DNA from: Sphingomonas flavalba
Lineage (GTDB): Bacteria; Pseudomonadota; Alphaproteobacteria; Sphingomonadales; Sphingomonadaceae
Length of the DNA stretch: 64,000 nt
Direction of reading: 5' to 3'
Assembly: GCF_004796535.1 (NCBI RefSeq)
Contig: NZ_SPHY01000012.1
Coordinates: 1 to 64,000, forward strand
Both the position numbers and the translations under genes were made by a program. Every line of letters starts with the position of its first letter. Positions within the stretch are counted from its first letter, which is position 1. The notes beneath the pieces are model-generated. The model had not been told where the DNA came from. It made no database searches and saw nothing but the letters and a program-made list of their open reading frames with translations. Shown here one piece after another: positions 46,050 through 54,927 of this stretch.

Positions 46050-47348
46050 TCAGCGTGGCGTCGCGGCGAGCCGGCTCATCAGCACCGCGGCGCGCGTCGC
46101 CTGCCGCTCGAAACTGCCCAGGTCGACCGTCTCGCCCGGCGCGTGATCGCCTTCGCTCGACGGGCCGAGGCCGACCAGCCCGGCGACGTCGGCGGCGACG
46201 AAGGCGATGTCGCCGGCGCCGCGCTTCAGCGGGTCGAGCGGCGCCTGCTCCGGCAAACCGAGGTCGCGGTTGACGCCGTTCAACGTGGCGAGCAGCGCGC
46301 GGTTGCCGTCGGTCGGCGCCATCGCCGGATAGCCTTCCTCGAAGCGGATCGTCGCCTTCGCGCCGGCCAGCGGCTGGTCGACGATCGCCTGCATCCGGGC
46401 GCGGACGCGTTCGGTCTGCGCGTTGCTCAGCGTCCGCATGTCGCCGCGCGCGATCGCCTGTTCGGCGATGATGTTGCTCTTGCCGGCAGCGGTGCCGCGG
46501 ATCCCCTGGCCGTCAAGCGCCGCCTGCGCGCCGCCCAGGACCAGCCCGACGTTGAAGGTCAGGTTCGGTTCCGGCAGCTCGCGCCGGAACGTGTCGATGA
46601 TCCGCGCCATCTCATAGACGGCGCCGTTGCCGGCGGAGGTGCTGAAGATGCCGCTGGAATGGCCGCCGCGGGCGGTGACGGTCAGCGTCCAGCTCGTCGA
46701 GCTGCGCCGGGCGATGCTGCCCATGTCCTTGCCGTCGACCACCGAGAGCCCTTCGAAGTCGAGGGCGGCGTCGGCGCGCTTGCCGGCTTCGATCAGGTCG
46801 CGCCGCGCCAGCGGGATCGGATCGCCGACATCTTCCTCGTCGCCGGTCAGTACCACTTCGATGTCGGCGTTCTTCAACGTGCCCGCCGCCTTCATCGCGC
46901 GCAGCGCCGCGAGCATCACCACGACGCCGCCCTTGTCGTCCGACGCGCCGGGACCTTCGCCCTTGTCGCCCTTGCGGGTGAAGGTCTGGAACGGTGAATC
47001 CTTTTCGAACACCGTATCCAGATGGCCGATCAGCAGCAGCCGCTTGCCCCGTCCGTTGCCCTTGTGCACCGCGATCAGGTGTCCGGCGCGCTTGGCCTCC
47101 GCCATCGGCACCCAGCGCGTTTCGAAGCCGAGCGCGTCCAGCTCCGGCTTGACCATCGCGCCGACCTCGGTGACGCCGGGCAGGTTCAGCGTGCCCGAAT
47201 TGACGTTGACCAGCTTTTCGAGCAGCGCGACGTTGCGCTCCTGTTCCGCTGCAACGATTGCGGCCATCTTCTTCTCGGCGGTGCTCGGCGCGGCATGGAG
47301 CGGCCCGGCGATCAGCGCGGCGGCGACGGCAAAAGGCAGCAATTTCAT
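46050..47348 (-). CDS. Exported M20 peptidase, glutamate-carboxypeptidase-like
   Basis: A 432-aa zinc peptidase with a signal peptide (MKLLPFAVAAALIAGPLHA). Metal and catalytic residues are in LLIGHLDTVFEKDSPFQ, GPGASDDKGGVVVMLAAL and VLTGDEEDVGDP. The C-terminal His region lies near GLGPSSEGDHAPGETVDLG, which is typical of carboxypeptidase G2/M20A relatives that trim C-terminal glutamate or other residues. It stands alone, so its substrate is unknown. A link to the gamma-glutamyl locus at 33017-36253 is only thematic. Confidence 0.88.
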   Translation of the reverse strand: MKLLPFAVAAALIAGPLHAAPSTAEKKMAAIVAAEQERNVALLEKLVNVNSGTLNLPGVTEVGAMVKPELDALGFETRWVPMAEAKRAGHLIAVHKGNGRGKRLLLIGHLDTVFEKDSPFQTFTRKGDKGEGPGASDDKGGVVVMLAALRAMKAAGTLKNADIEVVLTGDEEDVGDPIPLARRDLIEAGKRADAALDFEGLSVVDGKDMGSIARRSSTSWTLTVTARGGHSSGIFSTSAGNGAVYEMARIIDTFRRELPEPNLTFNVGLVLGGAQAALDGQGIRGTAAGKSNIIAEQAIARGDMRTLSNAQTERVRARMQAIVDQPLAGAKATIRFEEGYPAMAPTDGNRALLATLNGVNRDLGLPEQAPLDPLKRGAGDIAFVAADVAGLVGLGPSSEGDHAPGETVDLGSFERQATRAAVLMSRLAATPR

Positions 47349-47415
47349 TCGGTCATCCTCTCTGCCCGCGTTTTTTGCAGAAGCAGGCGGGAAAGGAAAG
47401 CGCGGCGGCGGGTAT

Positions 47416-48168
47416 TCAGCCTCGCGTCCGGTCGCCTGTCCGGTGCGCGGCGTTCCATGCCGACAGGTTGGCGACGCCTTCGCGCACGAACGGGCTGCGG
47501 CGTATGCCCCAGAGCAGCGCGTCGGCGACGACCGTGCCGGGGAAGCGCAACCGCCGCCGGGTCTGGATCAGCAGCACGACGCGGGTTTCCGGCGTGTCGT
47601 TCCACACCTCGTGCTCGAACGTGTCGTCGAAGGTCAGCGTCTCGCCATGGCCCCAGCGGACGATTTCGCTGCCGATCCGCATGCGGCAGCCGGCGCCGGC
47701 GGGGACGACCAGGCCCAGATGCGTCGTCACCAGCCCCTTGGTCACCCCGCGATGGGGCGGGATATGCGCGCCCGGCCTCAACACCGAGAAGAAAGCGGAA
47801 TTAAGGTCGGGTATGGCGCCGATTAGCCGCGCCGTCTTTGGGCAGCGCGCCAGATTCTCGGCGATCGGCGTGCCGTAGCCGTGGAGGAAGAAGCTCTGCC
47901 ATTCGGCGATCGGCGCGATCCGCCGATGATCCGGCGAAATCGCGGCGAGTGGCGGAATGCCGTCCGGGTTGGCCAGCACCGTTTCCGCCTCGTGGCGGAT
48001 CATCAGCCAGCTTTCGCGCAGCATGCGGGTGAACGGGAAATCGGCAGGGTTCAACACCGGCGTGTCGGGGATTTCCGAATAGCGCGCGATCAGCCGGTCC
48101 AGTGACGGGCGGGCCTTCTTGACGGCCCGGTACAGCCACGGACGACGCGGATTGGTACTCATATCCAT
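47416..48168 (-). CDS. Aspartyl/asparaginyl beta-hydroxylase domain protein (LpxO-like)
   Basis: A 250-aa Fe(II)/2-oxoglutarate dioxygenase. The iron ligands are seen in HIPPHRGVTKGLVTTHLGL and TFDDTFEHEVWNDTPETRVVLL. The latter also supplies the Arg for 2OG. Upstream, WQSFFLHGYG is typical of the LpxO/OlsC/AspH lipid-hydroxylase branch. Members 2-hydroxylate acyl chains of lipid A or ornithine lipids, or Asp residues in EGF domains. ATG 48168 is my start. A GTG at 48177 and an ATG at 48162 are in frame. The lipid target is unknown. Confidence 0.85.
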   Translation of the reverse strand: MDMSTNPRRPWLYRAVKKARPSLDRLIARYSEIPDTPVLNPADFPFTRMLRESWLMIRHEAETVLANPDGIPPLAAISPDHRRIAPIAEWQSFFLHGYGTPIAENLARCPKTARLIGAIPDLNSAFFSVLRPGAHIPPHRGVTKGLVTTHLGLVVPAGAGCRMRIGSEIVRWGHGETLTFDDTFEHEVWNDTPETRVVLLIQTRRRLRFPGTVVADALLWGIRRSPFVREGVANLSAWNAAHRTGDRTRG

Positions 48169-48429
48169 AACGGTCACAGCATTGCCGCAACAAACTCGCG
48201 GCGGGGCGGATGGTTGCCCGGCCTTGCTTTCGCCACTGTTTGCCGCGATAGGGCGTGCCGCGCACGGGGCAAACCCGCGGCGGCGGCAGCGTGAACAGCC
48301 CGGAAACGGGCCCGGCCGCCCCCCTTATGCGCCGACGCACAAGGCTTCCCTATCACGCGGGTCGTCAAGGACCCCTGGCATTAGCGGCCGCGCCATGCGC
48401 GCCGTGCGTTGCCGTACTGAAAGTTTTCC

Positions 48430-49737
48430 ATGACCAGTTTTTCGCAGCTCGGCCTTGCCGAGCCGATCCTGAAGGCGCTGACCGCCAAGGGCTATGACAC
48501 GCCGACGCCGATCCAGGCGCAGGCGATCCCGCCCGTGCTCGCCGGCCGCGACCTGTGCGGCATCGCCCAGACCGGCACCGGCAAGACGGCGGCGTTCGCC
48601 CTGCCCGCCCTCGACCATTTCGTTCGCCACCCGAAGCCGACGCCGATCCAGGGCTGCCGCATGCTGGTGCTGTCGCCGACGCGCGAGCTGGCGGCGCAGA
48701 TCGCCGTCTCCTTTCGCGAATACAGCCGCTTCCTGCGCCTGTCGGTCGAAACCGTGTTCGGCGGCGTGCCGATCGGGCGCCAGATCAACAAGCTGCGCGC
48801 CGGCGTCGACATCCTCGTCGCCACGCCGGGCCGGCTGCTCGACCTGATCGACCAGCGCGCGCTGACCCTCCGCGACGTCGAGATCTTCGTTCTCGACGAG
48901 GCCGATCAGATGCTCGACCTCGGCTTCATTCACGCCCTGAAGCGGGTCGACAAGCTGCTGCCGCGCCAGCGCCATACCATGTTCTTCTCCGCGACGATGC
49001 CGAAGGCGATCGCCGAGCTGGGCGACCGTTTCCTGACCGATCCGGTCAAGGTGTCGGTCACGCCGGCCGCGACCACCGCCGAGCGGGTCGACCAGTTCGT
49101 CACCTTCGTCGGCAAGACGGAGAAGCAGGCGCTGCTGACGATGACGCTGGCGGAGACGGAGATCGACCGCGCGCTGGTCTTCACCCGCACCAAGCACGGC
49201 GCCGACCGGGTGGTGAAGCATCTGCTCGCCGCCGGCATCGGCTGCGCGGCGATCCACGGCAACAAGAGCCAGCCGCAACGGACCACCGCGTTGCAGGCGT
49301 TCCGCGACGGCCGCATCCGTATCCTCGTCGCGACCGACATCGCCGCGCGCGGCATTGACGTGTCCGGCGTCAGCCATGTGTTCAATTTCGAGCTGCCGAA
49401 CGTGGCGGAACAATATGTCCACCGCATCGGCCGCACCGCGCGCGCCGGAGCGACCGGCATCGCGATCAGCTTCGTCGATGAGGAGGAGCGCGCCTATCTG
49501 CGCGGGATCGAGCGGCTGACCCGCGTCCGCCTGGAGCCGATGCCGCTGCCGGAGGATTTCAACCGGCGCAAGGCGGCGCTGCCCAAGCCCACTCAGGCGC
49601 CGCCGACCGCCCAGCGCCGCTTCAAGGACAGCCGCGCCGCGCCCGCCGCCGCAGACCGCCCGAAGCGCCCGTTCCGCCCGAACCGCTCGCGCAACGGCGT
49701 CGGCGCGCACAAGGGCGCCGTCACCCGCACCCGCTGA
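48430..49737 (+). CDS. DEAD-box RNA helicase, RhlE-like
   Basis: A 435-aa ATP-dependent RNA helicase. Motifs run in order: Q motif TPIQAQAIPP, motif I AQTGTGKTAAF, PTRELAAQ, TPGRLLDL, motif II VLDEADQML, motif III SATMPK, then motif V VATDIAARGIDVSGV and motif VI YVHRIGRTARAG. The C-terminal 60 residues are basic and Pro/Ala/Arg-rich, suited to RNA binding. It overlaps the convergent phzF-like gene by 17 bp. Confidence 0.95.
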   Translation: MTSFSQLGLAEPILKALTAKGYDTPTPIQAQAIPPVLAGRDLCGIAQTGTGKTAAFALPALDHFVRHPKPTPIQGCRMLVLSPTRELAAQIAVSFREYSRFLRLSVETVFGGVPIGRQINKLRAGVDILVATPGRLLDLIDQRALTLRDVEIFVLDEADQMLDLGFIHALKRVDKLLPRQRHTMFFSATMPKAIAELGDRFLTDPVKVSVTPAATTAERVDQFVTFVGKTEKQALLTMTLAETEIDRALVFTRTKHGADRVVKHLLAAGIGCAAIHGNKSQPQRTTALQAFRDGRIRILVATDIAARGIDVSGVSHVFNFELPNVAEQYVHRIGRTARAGATGIAISFVDEEERAYLRGIERLTRVRLEPMPLPEDFNRRKAALPKPTQAPPTAQRRFKDSRAAPAAADRPKRPFRPNRSRNGVGAHKGAVTRTR

Positions 49738-50533
49738 CCTCTTCCCCTAAGCGGAAGCGACCCTCGATCACGGTGACGCAGCGGCCGCCGAGGACCACTT
49801 TATCGCCGTCGAGCGCGCAGTCGAGACGGCCGCCGCGCCGGCTGGCCTGAAAGGCGGTGAAGCGGGTCCGGCCGAGCCGCTTCGCCCACCACGGCACGAT
49901 CACCGCATGGGCCGAGCCGGTCACCGGATCCTCGTCGATCCCGGCGCCGGGGGCGAAGGCGCGGCTGACGATGGCGGTGTCTTCGCCCGGCGCGGTGCAG
50001 ATGGTCAGCAGGTCGCCTTCGCGGGCCAGCGCGGCGAAATCGGGCGCGACCGCCTTCACCGCCGCCGCCGTCTCGAGCACGACCACCGCATAGCCACCGG
50101 GGTGCCACAGCGTCTCGCCGGTCACGCCGAGCGCGGCGAGCACGCGCGGCAGCGGCTTCGGCGCCGGTGCCCAGGCGGGGAGGGTCAGCGCATAGCCGGC
50201 GTCCGCGCGGCCGACGGTCAGCAGGCCCGCCTCGCGCGTGCGGAAACGCACCCGGTCGCGCTCGCCGATCAGGACATGGCCGGCGGCCAGCGTCGCGTGG
50301 CCGCACAGCGCGACCTCCGTCGTCGGGGTGAACCAGCGCAAGGCGTAATCCGCATCCGCATCGCCGTCGGCGGGCACGGTGAAGGCGGTTTCCGACACAT
50401 TATTCTCGGCCGCGATCGCCTGCAGCGTCGCATCCGGTAGCCAGGTATCGAGCGGCAGCACCGCCGCCGGGTTGCCGGCGAACGGGCGGTCGGCGAAAGC
50501 GTCGACCTGGGTGAAGGGCAGGTCCAGCGTCAT
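49721..50533 (-). CDS. PhzF family isomerase/epimerase
   Basis: A 270-aa two-domain diaminopimelate-epimerase-fold protein. The opening LPFTQVDAFADRPFAGNPAAV and the catalytic glutamate region AAENNVSETAFTV match PhzF. EDPVTGSAHAVIVPWWA is the second-domain motif. PhzF itself isomerises a phenazine precursor, but no phenazine genes are near, and most homologues have unknown substrates. The ATG at 50533 overlaps the stop of the CDF gene. Confidence 0.9.
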   Translation of the reverse strand: MTLDLPFTQVDAFADRPFAGNPAAVLPLDTWLPDATLQAIAAENNVSETAFTVPADGDADADYALRWFTPTTEVALCGHATLAAGHVLIGERDRVRFRTREAGLLTVGRADAGYALTLPAWAPAPKPLPRVLAALGVTGETLWHPGGYAVVVLETAAAVKAVAPDFAALAREGDLLTICTAPGEDTAIVSRAFAPGAGIDEDPVTGSAHAVIVPWWAKRLGRTRFTAFQASRRGGRLDCALDGDKVVLGGRCVTVIEGRFRLGEEVSGCG

Positions 50534-51456
50534 TCCGGCGTCTCCCGCAGCGCTTCGAGCGCGCTGTCCGCGGTATCGATCTGGCCTTCCGGATCGACAT
50601 GGATCAATACTTCGACGCCGGGGAATTCCGCCGCCAGCGCCGCTTCCGCCGCCTCGACCGCCCGGTGGGCGGCGGCCACCGTCATCGCCGGGTCGACCCA
50701 GACGTGGAACTGGATGAAGTCGTGGGTACCGGACCGACGGGTGCGCAGGTCGTGCATCCCCTTCAACGTCGGCTGGGCGTTGACGATCGTCGCGACGCGC
50801 CGGCGTTTGTCCTCCGGCCATTCCTTGTCCATCAGCTCGTCGATCGCCGCCGTCGCAGAGCGCCAGGCGCCATAGGCCAGCCACAGCGCGATGGCGATGC
50901 CGAACAGCGGGTCGGCACCTGACAGCCCGGCATATTGGTCGAGGACCAGCGCGGCGATCACCGCCAGGTTCAGCATCAGGTCGGACTGGTAATGCAGCCG
51001 GTCGGCGCCGATCGCCATCGATCCGGTGCGGGCGATCACCCGGCGCTGGTAGGCGGTCAGCAGCAATGTCGCGCCGATCGCCGCCACCGACACGGCGATA
51101 CCCTCGCCAGCGGCACTGGTCGTCGCGCCGCTGGCGAGGCGGCCGACGGCGCCGGTCAGGATCGCGATCGCCGACGCGCTGATCAGCATTACCTGGAACA
51201 GCGCGGCCAGCGCCTCCGCCTTGCCATGGCCGAAGCGGTGCTCGGCATCGGCGGGCTGTGCCGCGTGGCGGACGGCATAGAGTGTGACGAGCGAGGCGAC
51301 GAGGTCCAATCCGGTGTCGGCCAGCGAGCCGAGCATCGCCATCGATCCCGTCGCCCAGGTCGCATAGCCTTTCAGCGCCAGCAGGAACAATGCGGTGGCG
51401 ACGCTGGCCAGCGCCGCACGGGTGGTCAGGCCGGGCAGGGGCCGATGGCCGCTCAC
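50530..51456 (-). CDS. Cation diffusion facilitator (divalent metal exporter)
   Basis: A 308-aa CDF/FieF-like transporter with six membrane helices. The first metal site is in GSLADTGLDLVASLVTLYAV with HRFGHGKAEALAALFQ following. The second is in DQYAGLSGADPLFG. The cytoplasmic domain holds HDLRTRRSGTHDFIQFHVWVDPAM. It probably exports Zn, Fe or Cd. The GTG start at 51456 overlaps the pdxH stop (GTGA). A longer frame to 51687 would run through pdxH and is rejected. Confidence 0.93.
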   Translation of the reverse strand: MSGHRPLPGLTTRAALASVATALFLLALKGYATWATGSMAMLGSLADTGLDLVASLVTLYAVRHAAQPADAEHRFGHGKAEALAALFQVMLISASAIAILTGAVGRLASGATTSAAGEGIAVSVAAIGATLLLTAYQRRVIARTGSMAIGADRLHYQSDLMLNLAVIAALVLDQYAGLSGADPLFGIAIALWLAYGAWRSATAAIDELMDKEWPEDKRRRVATIVNAQPTLKGMHDLRTRRSGTHDFIQFHVWVDPAMTVAAAHRAVEAAEAALAAEFPGVEVLIHVDPEGQIDTADSALEALRETPE

Positions 51457-52031
51457 GGGTAGAGCAGGCCCTCCCTCCAGCCGTCGCCGTCGCGGGTGAA
51501 CAGGCGGCGGTGATGGAGGCGGTAGGGGCGGTCCTCCCAGAACTCGATACGGCTGGGGGTGACGCGATAGCCGGACCAGTGCGGCGGGCGCGGCACCTCC
51601 TGCCCCTCGTAACGGGCGCGGACCGCTTCGTAACGCAGTTCGAACTCGGCGCGCGATGGCAGCGGCCGCGACTGGTCGGATGCCCATGCGCCCAGCCGCG
51701 AGTCGCGGTGGCGGGTGGCGAAATAGGCATCGGCCAGCGCTGCGTCGACCGGCGTCACCGACCCTTCGATACGGACCTGCCGGCGCAGCGATTTCCAGTG
51801 GAACAGCAGCGCCGCATTGGGGTTGTCGGCGAGGTCGCCGGCCTTGCGGCTGTGCTGGTTGGTGTAGAAGACGAAGCCTTCCGGCCCATGCCCCTTCAGC
51901 AGCACCATCCGCACCGACGGGCGGCCTTCGGCATCGGCGGTGGCGAGGGCCATCGCGTTGGGGTCGTTCGGCTCGTTCGCCTGGGCGGCGGCCAGCCAGT
52001 CATCGAACAGGGCGAAGGGATTCTCTGACAT
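51453..52031 (-). CDS. pdxH: Pyridoxamine 5'-phosphate oxidase
   Basis: FMN enzyme (192 aa) that oxidises pyridoxine or pyridoxamine phosphate to PLP, the cofactor of ThrC in this window. Signatures are PSVRMVLLKGHGPEGFVFYTN, NPNAALLFHWKSLRRQVRIEG and the C-terminal WEDRPYRLHHRRLFTRDGDGW with GYRVTPSRIEFWE. It is first in an overlapping trio with the CDF and PhzF genes. The start lies 115 bp from the divergent dnaJ-like gene. Confidence 0.95.
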   Translation of the reverse strand: MSENPFALFDDWLAAAQANEPNDPNAMALATADAEGRPSVRMVLLKGHGPEGFVFYTNQHSRKAGDLADNPNAALLFHWKSLRRQVRIEGSVTPVDAALADAYFATRHRDSRLGAWASDQSRPLPSRAEFELRYEAVRARYEGQEVPRPPHWSGYRVTPSRIEFWEDRPYRLHHRRLFTRDGDGWREGLLYP

Positions 52032-52146
52032 GGACGGGGTTTAGGCGCCCCCCGCAAAGCTGTCACCCCCGGCCGGGCGTTGGAATCGCGCGGCGCCGCT
52101 CCCAATTAGTGGACGAGCAACAGAAACCACGTACATAGCGAGAGCC

Positions 52147-53061
52147 ATGGCAGATCCTTACGCAACACTGGGCGTCGCGCGCACCGCCAGCGAGGCCGAT
52201 ATCAAGAAGGCGTATCGCAAGCTCGCCAAGGAATTGCACCCCGACCGGAACAAGGACAATCCGAAGGCGTCGGAACGCTTCTCGCAGGTGACGACCGCCT
52301 ATGATCTGTTGAACGACAAGGACAAGCGCGCCCGCTTCGACCGTGGCGAGATCGACGGCGACGGCAACCCGACCTATGCCGGCTTCGGCGCGCGCGGCCC
52401 CGGTGCCGGCGGCTTTCGCCCCAATCAGGACCAGGGCTTCGCCGCCAGCGATTTCGGCGATATATTCGAGGGGATTTTCGGTGGCGGGCGGGGCGGCGGC
52501 TTCACCGGCGGTTTCGGCCGGCGCCAGGCGCCGCCGCCAAAGGGCGCCAATGTCGCCTATCGGCTGCGCGTGCCGTTCGAGGACGCGGCGGCGCGGCGCG
52601 ACCAGCGCATCACGCTCGGCGACGGCAAGACGATCGACCTGAAACTGCCCGCCGGGCTGGAGAACGGCACCCAGATGCGGCTGGCCGGCAAGGGCGAGCC
52701 GGGGCCGGGCGGTGCAGGCGATGCGATCGTGACGATCGAGGTCGTGCCGCACCGTTTCTTCACCCGCGACGGCGACGATGTCCGCCTCGACCTGCCGATC
52801 ACCGTGCCGGAAGCGGTGCTCGGCGGCCGGGTCCGCGTGCCGACGGTCGACGGGCCGGTCACCCTTACCATCCCCGCCGGTTCCACGTCCGGCCGGGTGC
52901 TGCGGCTGAAGGACAAGGGTTTCCACGGGCGGAACGGGCGGGGCAGCCAGTTGGTTACCTTGCTGGTCGACGTGCCGAAGGACGATCCGGACATGCGCGC
53001 AGTGGCGGAAAAGCTGAAGGATCGGGATCTCGGCAACCCGCGCGCCGCGCTCGGCGTCTAG
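52147..53061 (+). CDS. DnaJ/CbpA-like co-chaperone without zinc finger
   Basis: A 304-aa type II J-protein. The J domain (residues 1-70) has YATLGVARTASEADIKKAYRKLAKELHPDRNKDNP with the HPD motif. A Gly/Phe-rich linker follows (about 75-140, GFGARGPGAGGF, GGGRGGGFTGGFGRR). The C-terminal substrate-binding domains have FEDAAARRDQRITLGDGK and VPHRFFTRDGDDVRLDLPI. There is no zinc-finger domain, so it is CbpA-like rather than canonical DnaJ. It would stimulate DnaK. The YihY gene follows at 5 bp. Confidence 0.92.
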   Translation: MADPYATLGVARTASEADIKKAYRKLAKELHPDRNKDNPKASERFSQVTTAYDLLNDKDKRARFDRGEIDGDGNPTYAGFGARGPGAGGFRPNQDQGFAASDFGDIFEGIFGGGRGGGFTGGFGRRQAPPPKGANVAYRLRVPFEDAAARRDQRITLGDGKTIDLKLPAGLENGTQMRLAGKGEPGPGGAGDAIVTIEVVPHRFFTRDGDDVRLDLPITVPEAVLGGRVRVPTVDGPVTLTIPAGSTSGRVLRLKDKGFHGRNGRGSQLVTLLVDVPKDDPDMRAVAEKLKDRDLGNPRAALGV

Positions 53062-53065
53062 GCGC

Positions 53066-53998
53066 TTGTCCGGCGACACGTCCCCGCTTTCGCCCGAAGC
53101 GCGCCGCCGCGCCGGCCGCCGTCCGTCGCGCCGCCGCATTTGGGCGGTGGTGAAGCGCGTCGCTGCCGGCACGTTCAACGAAGGCTTTCCGCACGCCGGC
53201 AACCTCGCCTACCTGTCACTCCTCACCCTGTTTCCGTTCTTCATCCTGCTCGCCGCGCTTGCCCAGTTGTTCGGGCAGACGGCGGACGGGCAGGCGGCGA
53301 TCGTGCTGTTCCTGCGCACGGTGCCGCCCAGCGTGGCGGATGTTCTGCGCCAGCCGATCGCCGACGTGCTCGCCGCGCGATCCGGCATGCTGCTGTGGCT
53401 GGGCGCGCTGGTCGGGCTGTGGAGCACCGCCAGCTTCATCGAGACGATCCGCGACATCCTGCGCCGCGCCTACGGCGTCAAATACAATCGGCCGTTCTAC
53501 GAATACCGGCTGATCTCGATGGGGATCATCATCGGCTCGGTGCTGCTGGCGCTGATCGCCTTCGCCGCGCAGGTGCTGCTGATCGGGGTCGAGCAATTCG
53601 TTTACCGGCTGGTGCCGATCGCCAGCGGAACCGCGCAGCTGATCAGCCTGTCGCGGTTGGTGCCGCCGGCGGTGCTGTTCGTCGCGCTCTACATCATCTT
53701 CTACAGCCTGACGCCGTCGCGCTACCGCCGCGCCCGCGGCTGCCCGAAATGGCCGGGCGCTTTGCTGGTCACGCTGTGGTGGCAGGCGACGACGGAATTG
53801 CTGCCGGTCGTCCTCGGCATGCTGGGGTCCTACAACCGCACCTACGGCAGCCTGGCCGGGGTGATCGTGTCGCTGCTGTTCTTCTTCGTCATCGGCCTGG
53901 GCGTCGTCGTCGGCGCGGAATTGAACGCGGCGCTGGCGGAGGGCGATGAACCAAGGCTAAAGAGCCGGGAAAGCGAAATGCACGCTGAAAGGGAATGA
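53066..53998 (+). CDS. YihY/BrkB family membrane protein
   Basis: A 310-aa inner-membrane protein with about six helices. The family motif FPHAGNLAYLSLLTLFPFFILLAAL opens the domain. WSTASFIETIRDILRRAYGVK and WWQATTELLPVVLGMLGSYNRTYGSLAGVIV are typical of YihY/BrkB (formerly mis-called RNase BN). Function is not established. The start is a TTG. The end overlaps fabI by 4 bp. Confidence 0.88.
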   Translation: MSGDTSPLSPEARRRAGRRPSRRRIWAVVKRVAAGTFNEGFPHAGNLAYLSLLTLFPFFILLAALAQLFGQTADGQAAIVLFLRTVPPSVADVLRQPIADVLAARSGMLLWLGALVGLWSTASFIETIRDILRRAYGVKYNRPFYEYRLISMGIIIGSVLLALIAFAAQVLLIGVEQFVYRLVPIASGTAQLISLSRLVPPAVLFVALYIIFYSLTPSRYRRARGCPKWPGALLVTLWWQATTELLPVVLGMLGSYNRTYGSLAGVIVSLLFFFVIGLGVVVGAELNAALAEGDEPRLKSRESEMHAERE

Positions 53999-54804
53999 GT
54001 GTGAATGGCCTGATGAAGGGAAAACGCGGCCTGATCATGGGCTTGGCCAATGACCGGTCGCTGGCCTGGGGCATCGCCAAGAAATTGAGCGAGGCGGGTG
54101 CCGAGCTTGCCTTCGCCTACCAGGGGGAGGCGACCGAGAAGCGGGTGCGCCCGCTGGCGGAATCGCTTAGCTCCGACTTCCTGATCGAATGCGACGTGGC
54201 GGAAATGGCCGCGCTCGATACCGCCTTCGCAACGCTCGCCGCGCGCTGGCCGACGATCGACTTCGTCGTCCACGCCATCGGCTTTTCCGACAAGAACCAG
54301 TTGCGCGGGCGCTATTACGACACGACGCTCGACAATTTCCTGATGACGATGAACATCTCCGCCTACAGCCTGGTCGCGGTGACGCAGCGGGCGCGGGCGA
54401 TGATGCCGAACGGCGGTGCGATCCTGACGCTGACCTATTACGGCGCGGAGAAGGTGGTGCCGCATTACAACGTCATGGGCGTGGCCAAGGCGGCGCTGGA
54501 AACCAGCGTCAAATATCTGGCGGTCGATCTGGGCGCCGACAACATCCGGATCAACGCCATCTCCGCCGGTCCGATCCAGACGCTGGCGGCGCGCGGCATC
54601 GGCGATTTCAACTATATCCTGAAATGGAACCAGCTGAACGCGCCGCTGCGCCGCAACGTGACGATCGAGGATGTCGGCGGCGCCGGCCTGTACATGCTGA
54701 GCGACCTGTCGTCGGGCGTCACCGGCGAGATCCACCATGTCGACGCCGGCTACAACGTCATCGGCATGAAGGCGGAGGATGCACCGGATATCGCGCTGGT
54801 TTAG
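53995..54804 (+). CDS. fabI: Enoyl-[acyl-carrier-protein] reductase [NADH]
   Basis: A 269-aa short-chain dehydrogenase-type enzyme for the last reduction of fatty-acid elongation. The NAD site is KGKRGLIMGLANDRSLAWGIA. The catalytic Tyr-(x)6-Lys is in YNVMGVAKAALETSVKYLA with the upstream YYGAEKVVPHY. It is a classical FabI, not FabL or FabV. It overlaps the YihY gene and is followed by repeat copy B between it and the convergent ABC permease gene. Confidence 0.96.
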   Translation: MSVNGLMKGKRGLIMGLANDRSLAWGIAKKLSEAGAELAFAYQGEATEKRVRPLAESLSSDFLIECDVAEMAALDTAFATLAARWPTIDFVVHAIGFSDKNQLRGRYYDTTLDNFLMTMNISAYSLVAVTQRARAMMPNGGAILTLTYYGAEKVVPHYNVMGVAKAALETSVKYLAVDLGADNIRINAISAGPIQTLAARGIGDFNYILKWNQLNAPLRRNVTIEDVGGAGLYMLSDLSSGVTGEIHHVDAGYNVIGMKAEDAPDIALV

Positions 54805-54823
54805 GGTTTGCTCCGTTTGAGCT

Positions 54824-54902
54824 GCGCCGGCCCGCTCCCCCACCCGGCCTCCCAACGACAGTATCCTGAAATGGGAGGCCGGGTGGGGGAGCGGGCCGGC
54901 GC
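54824..54902. repeat. Large palindromic repeat, copy B, between convergent genes
   Basis: Arms 54824-54854 and 54872-54902 are perfect 31-bp reverse complements around a 17-nt loop (ACGACAGTATCCTGAAA). Flanks TAGGGTTTG (54802-54810) and CCTAACGCATACAAACGCTA resemble those of copy A. The fabI stop codon lies in the left flank and the ABC permease stop is 25 bp beyond the right arm. The long GC stem could terminate transcription from both sides. Confidence 0.85.
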
Positions 54903-54927
54903 CGATTCCGCCTAACGCATACAAACG

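Noticed and set aside
49721-51730. A single 669-codon minus-strand gene ending in PhzF
   Set aside because: Only the last 270 codons are PhzF. The rest lies over the CDF and pdxH genes in another frame. The ATG at 50533 overlapping the CDF stop is the natural start.
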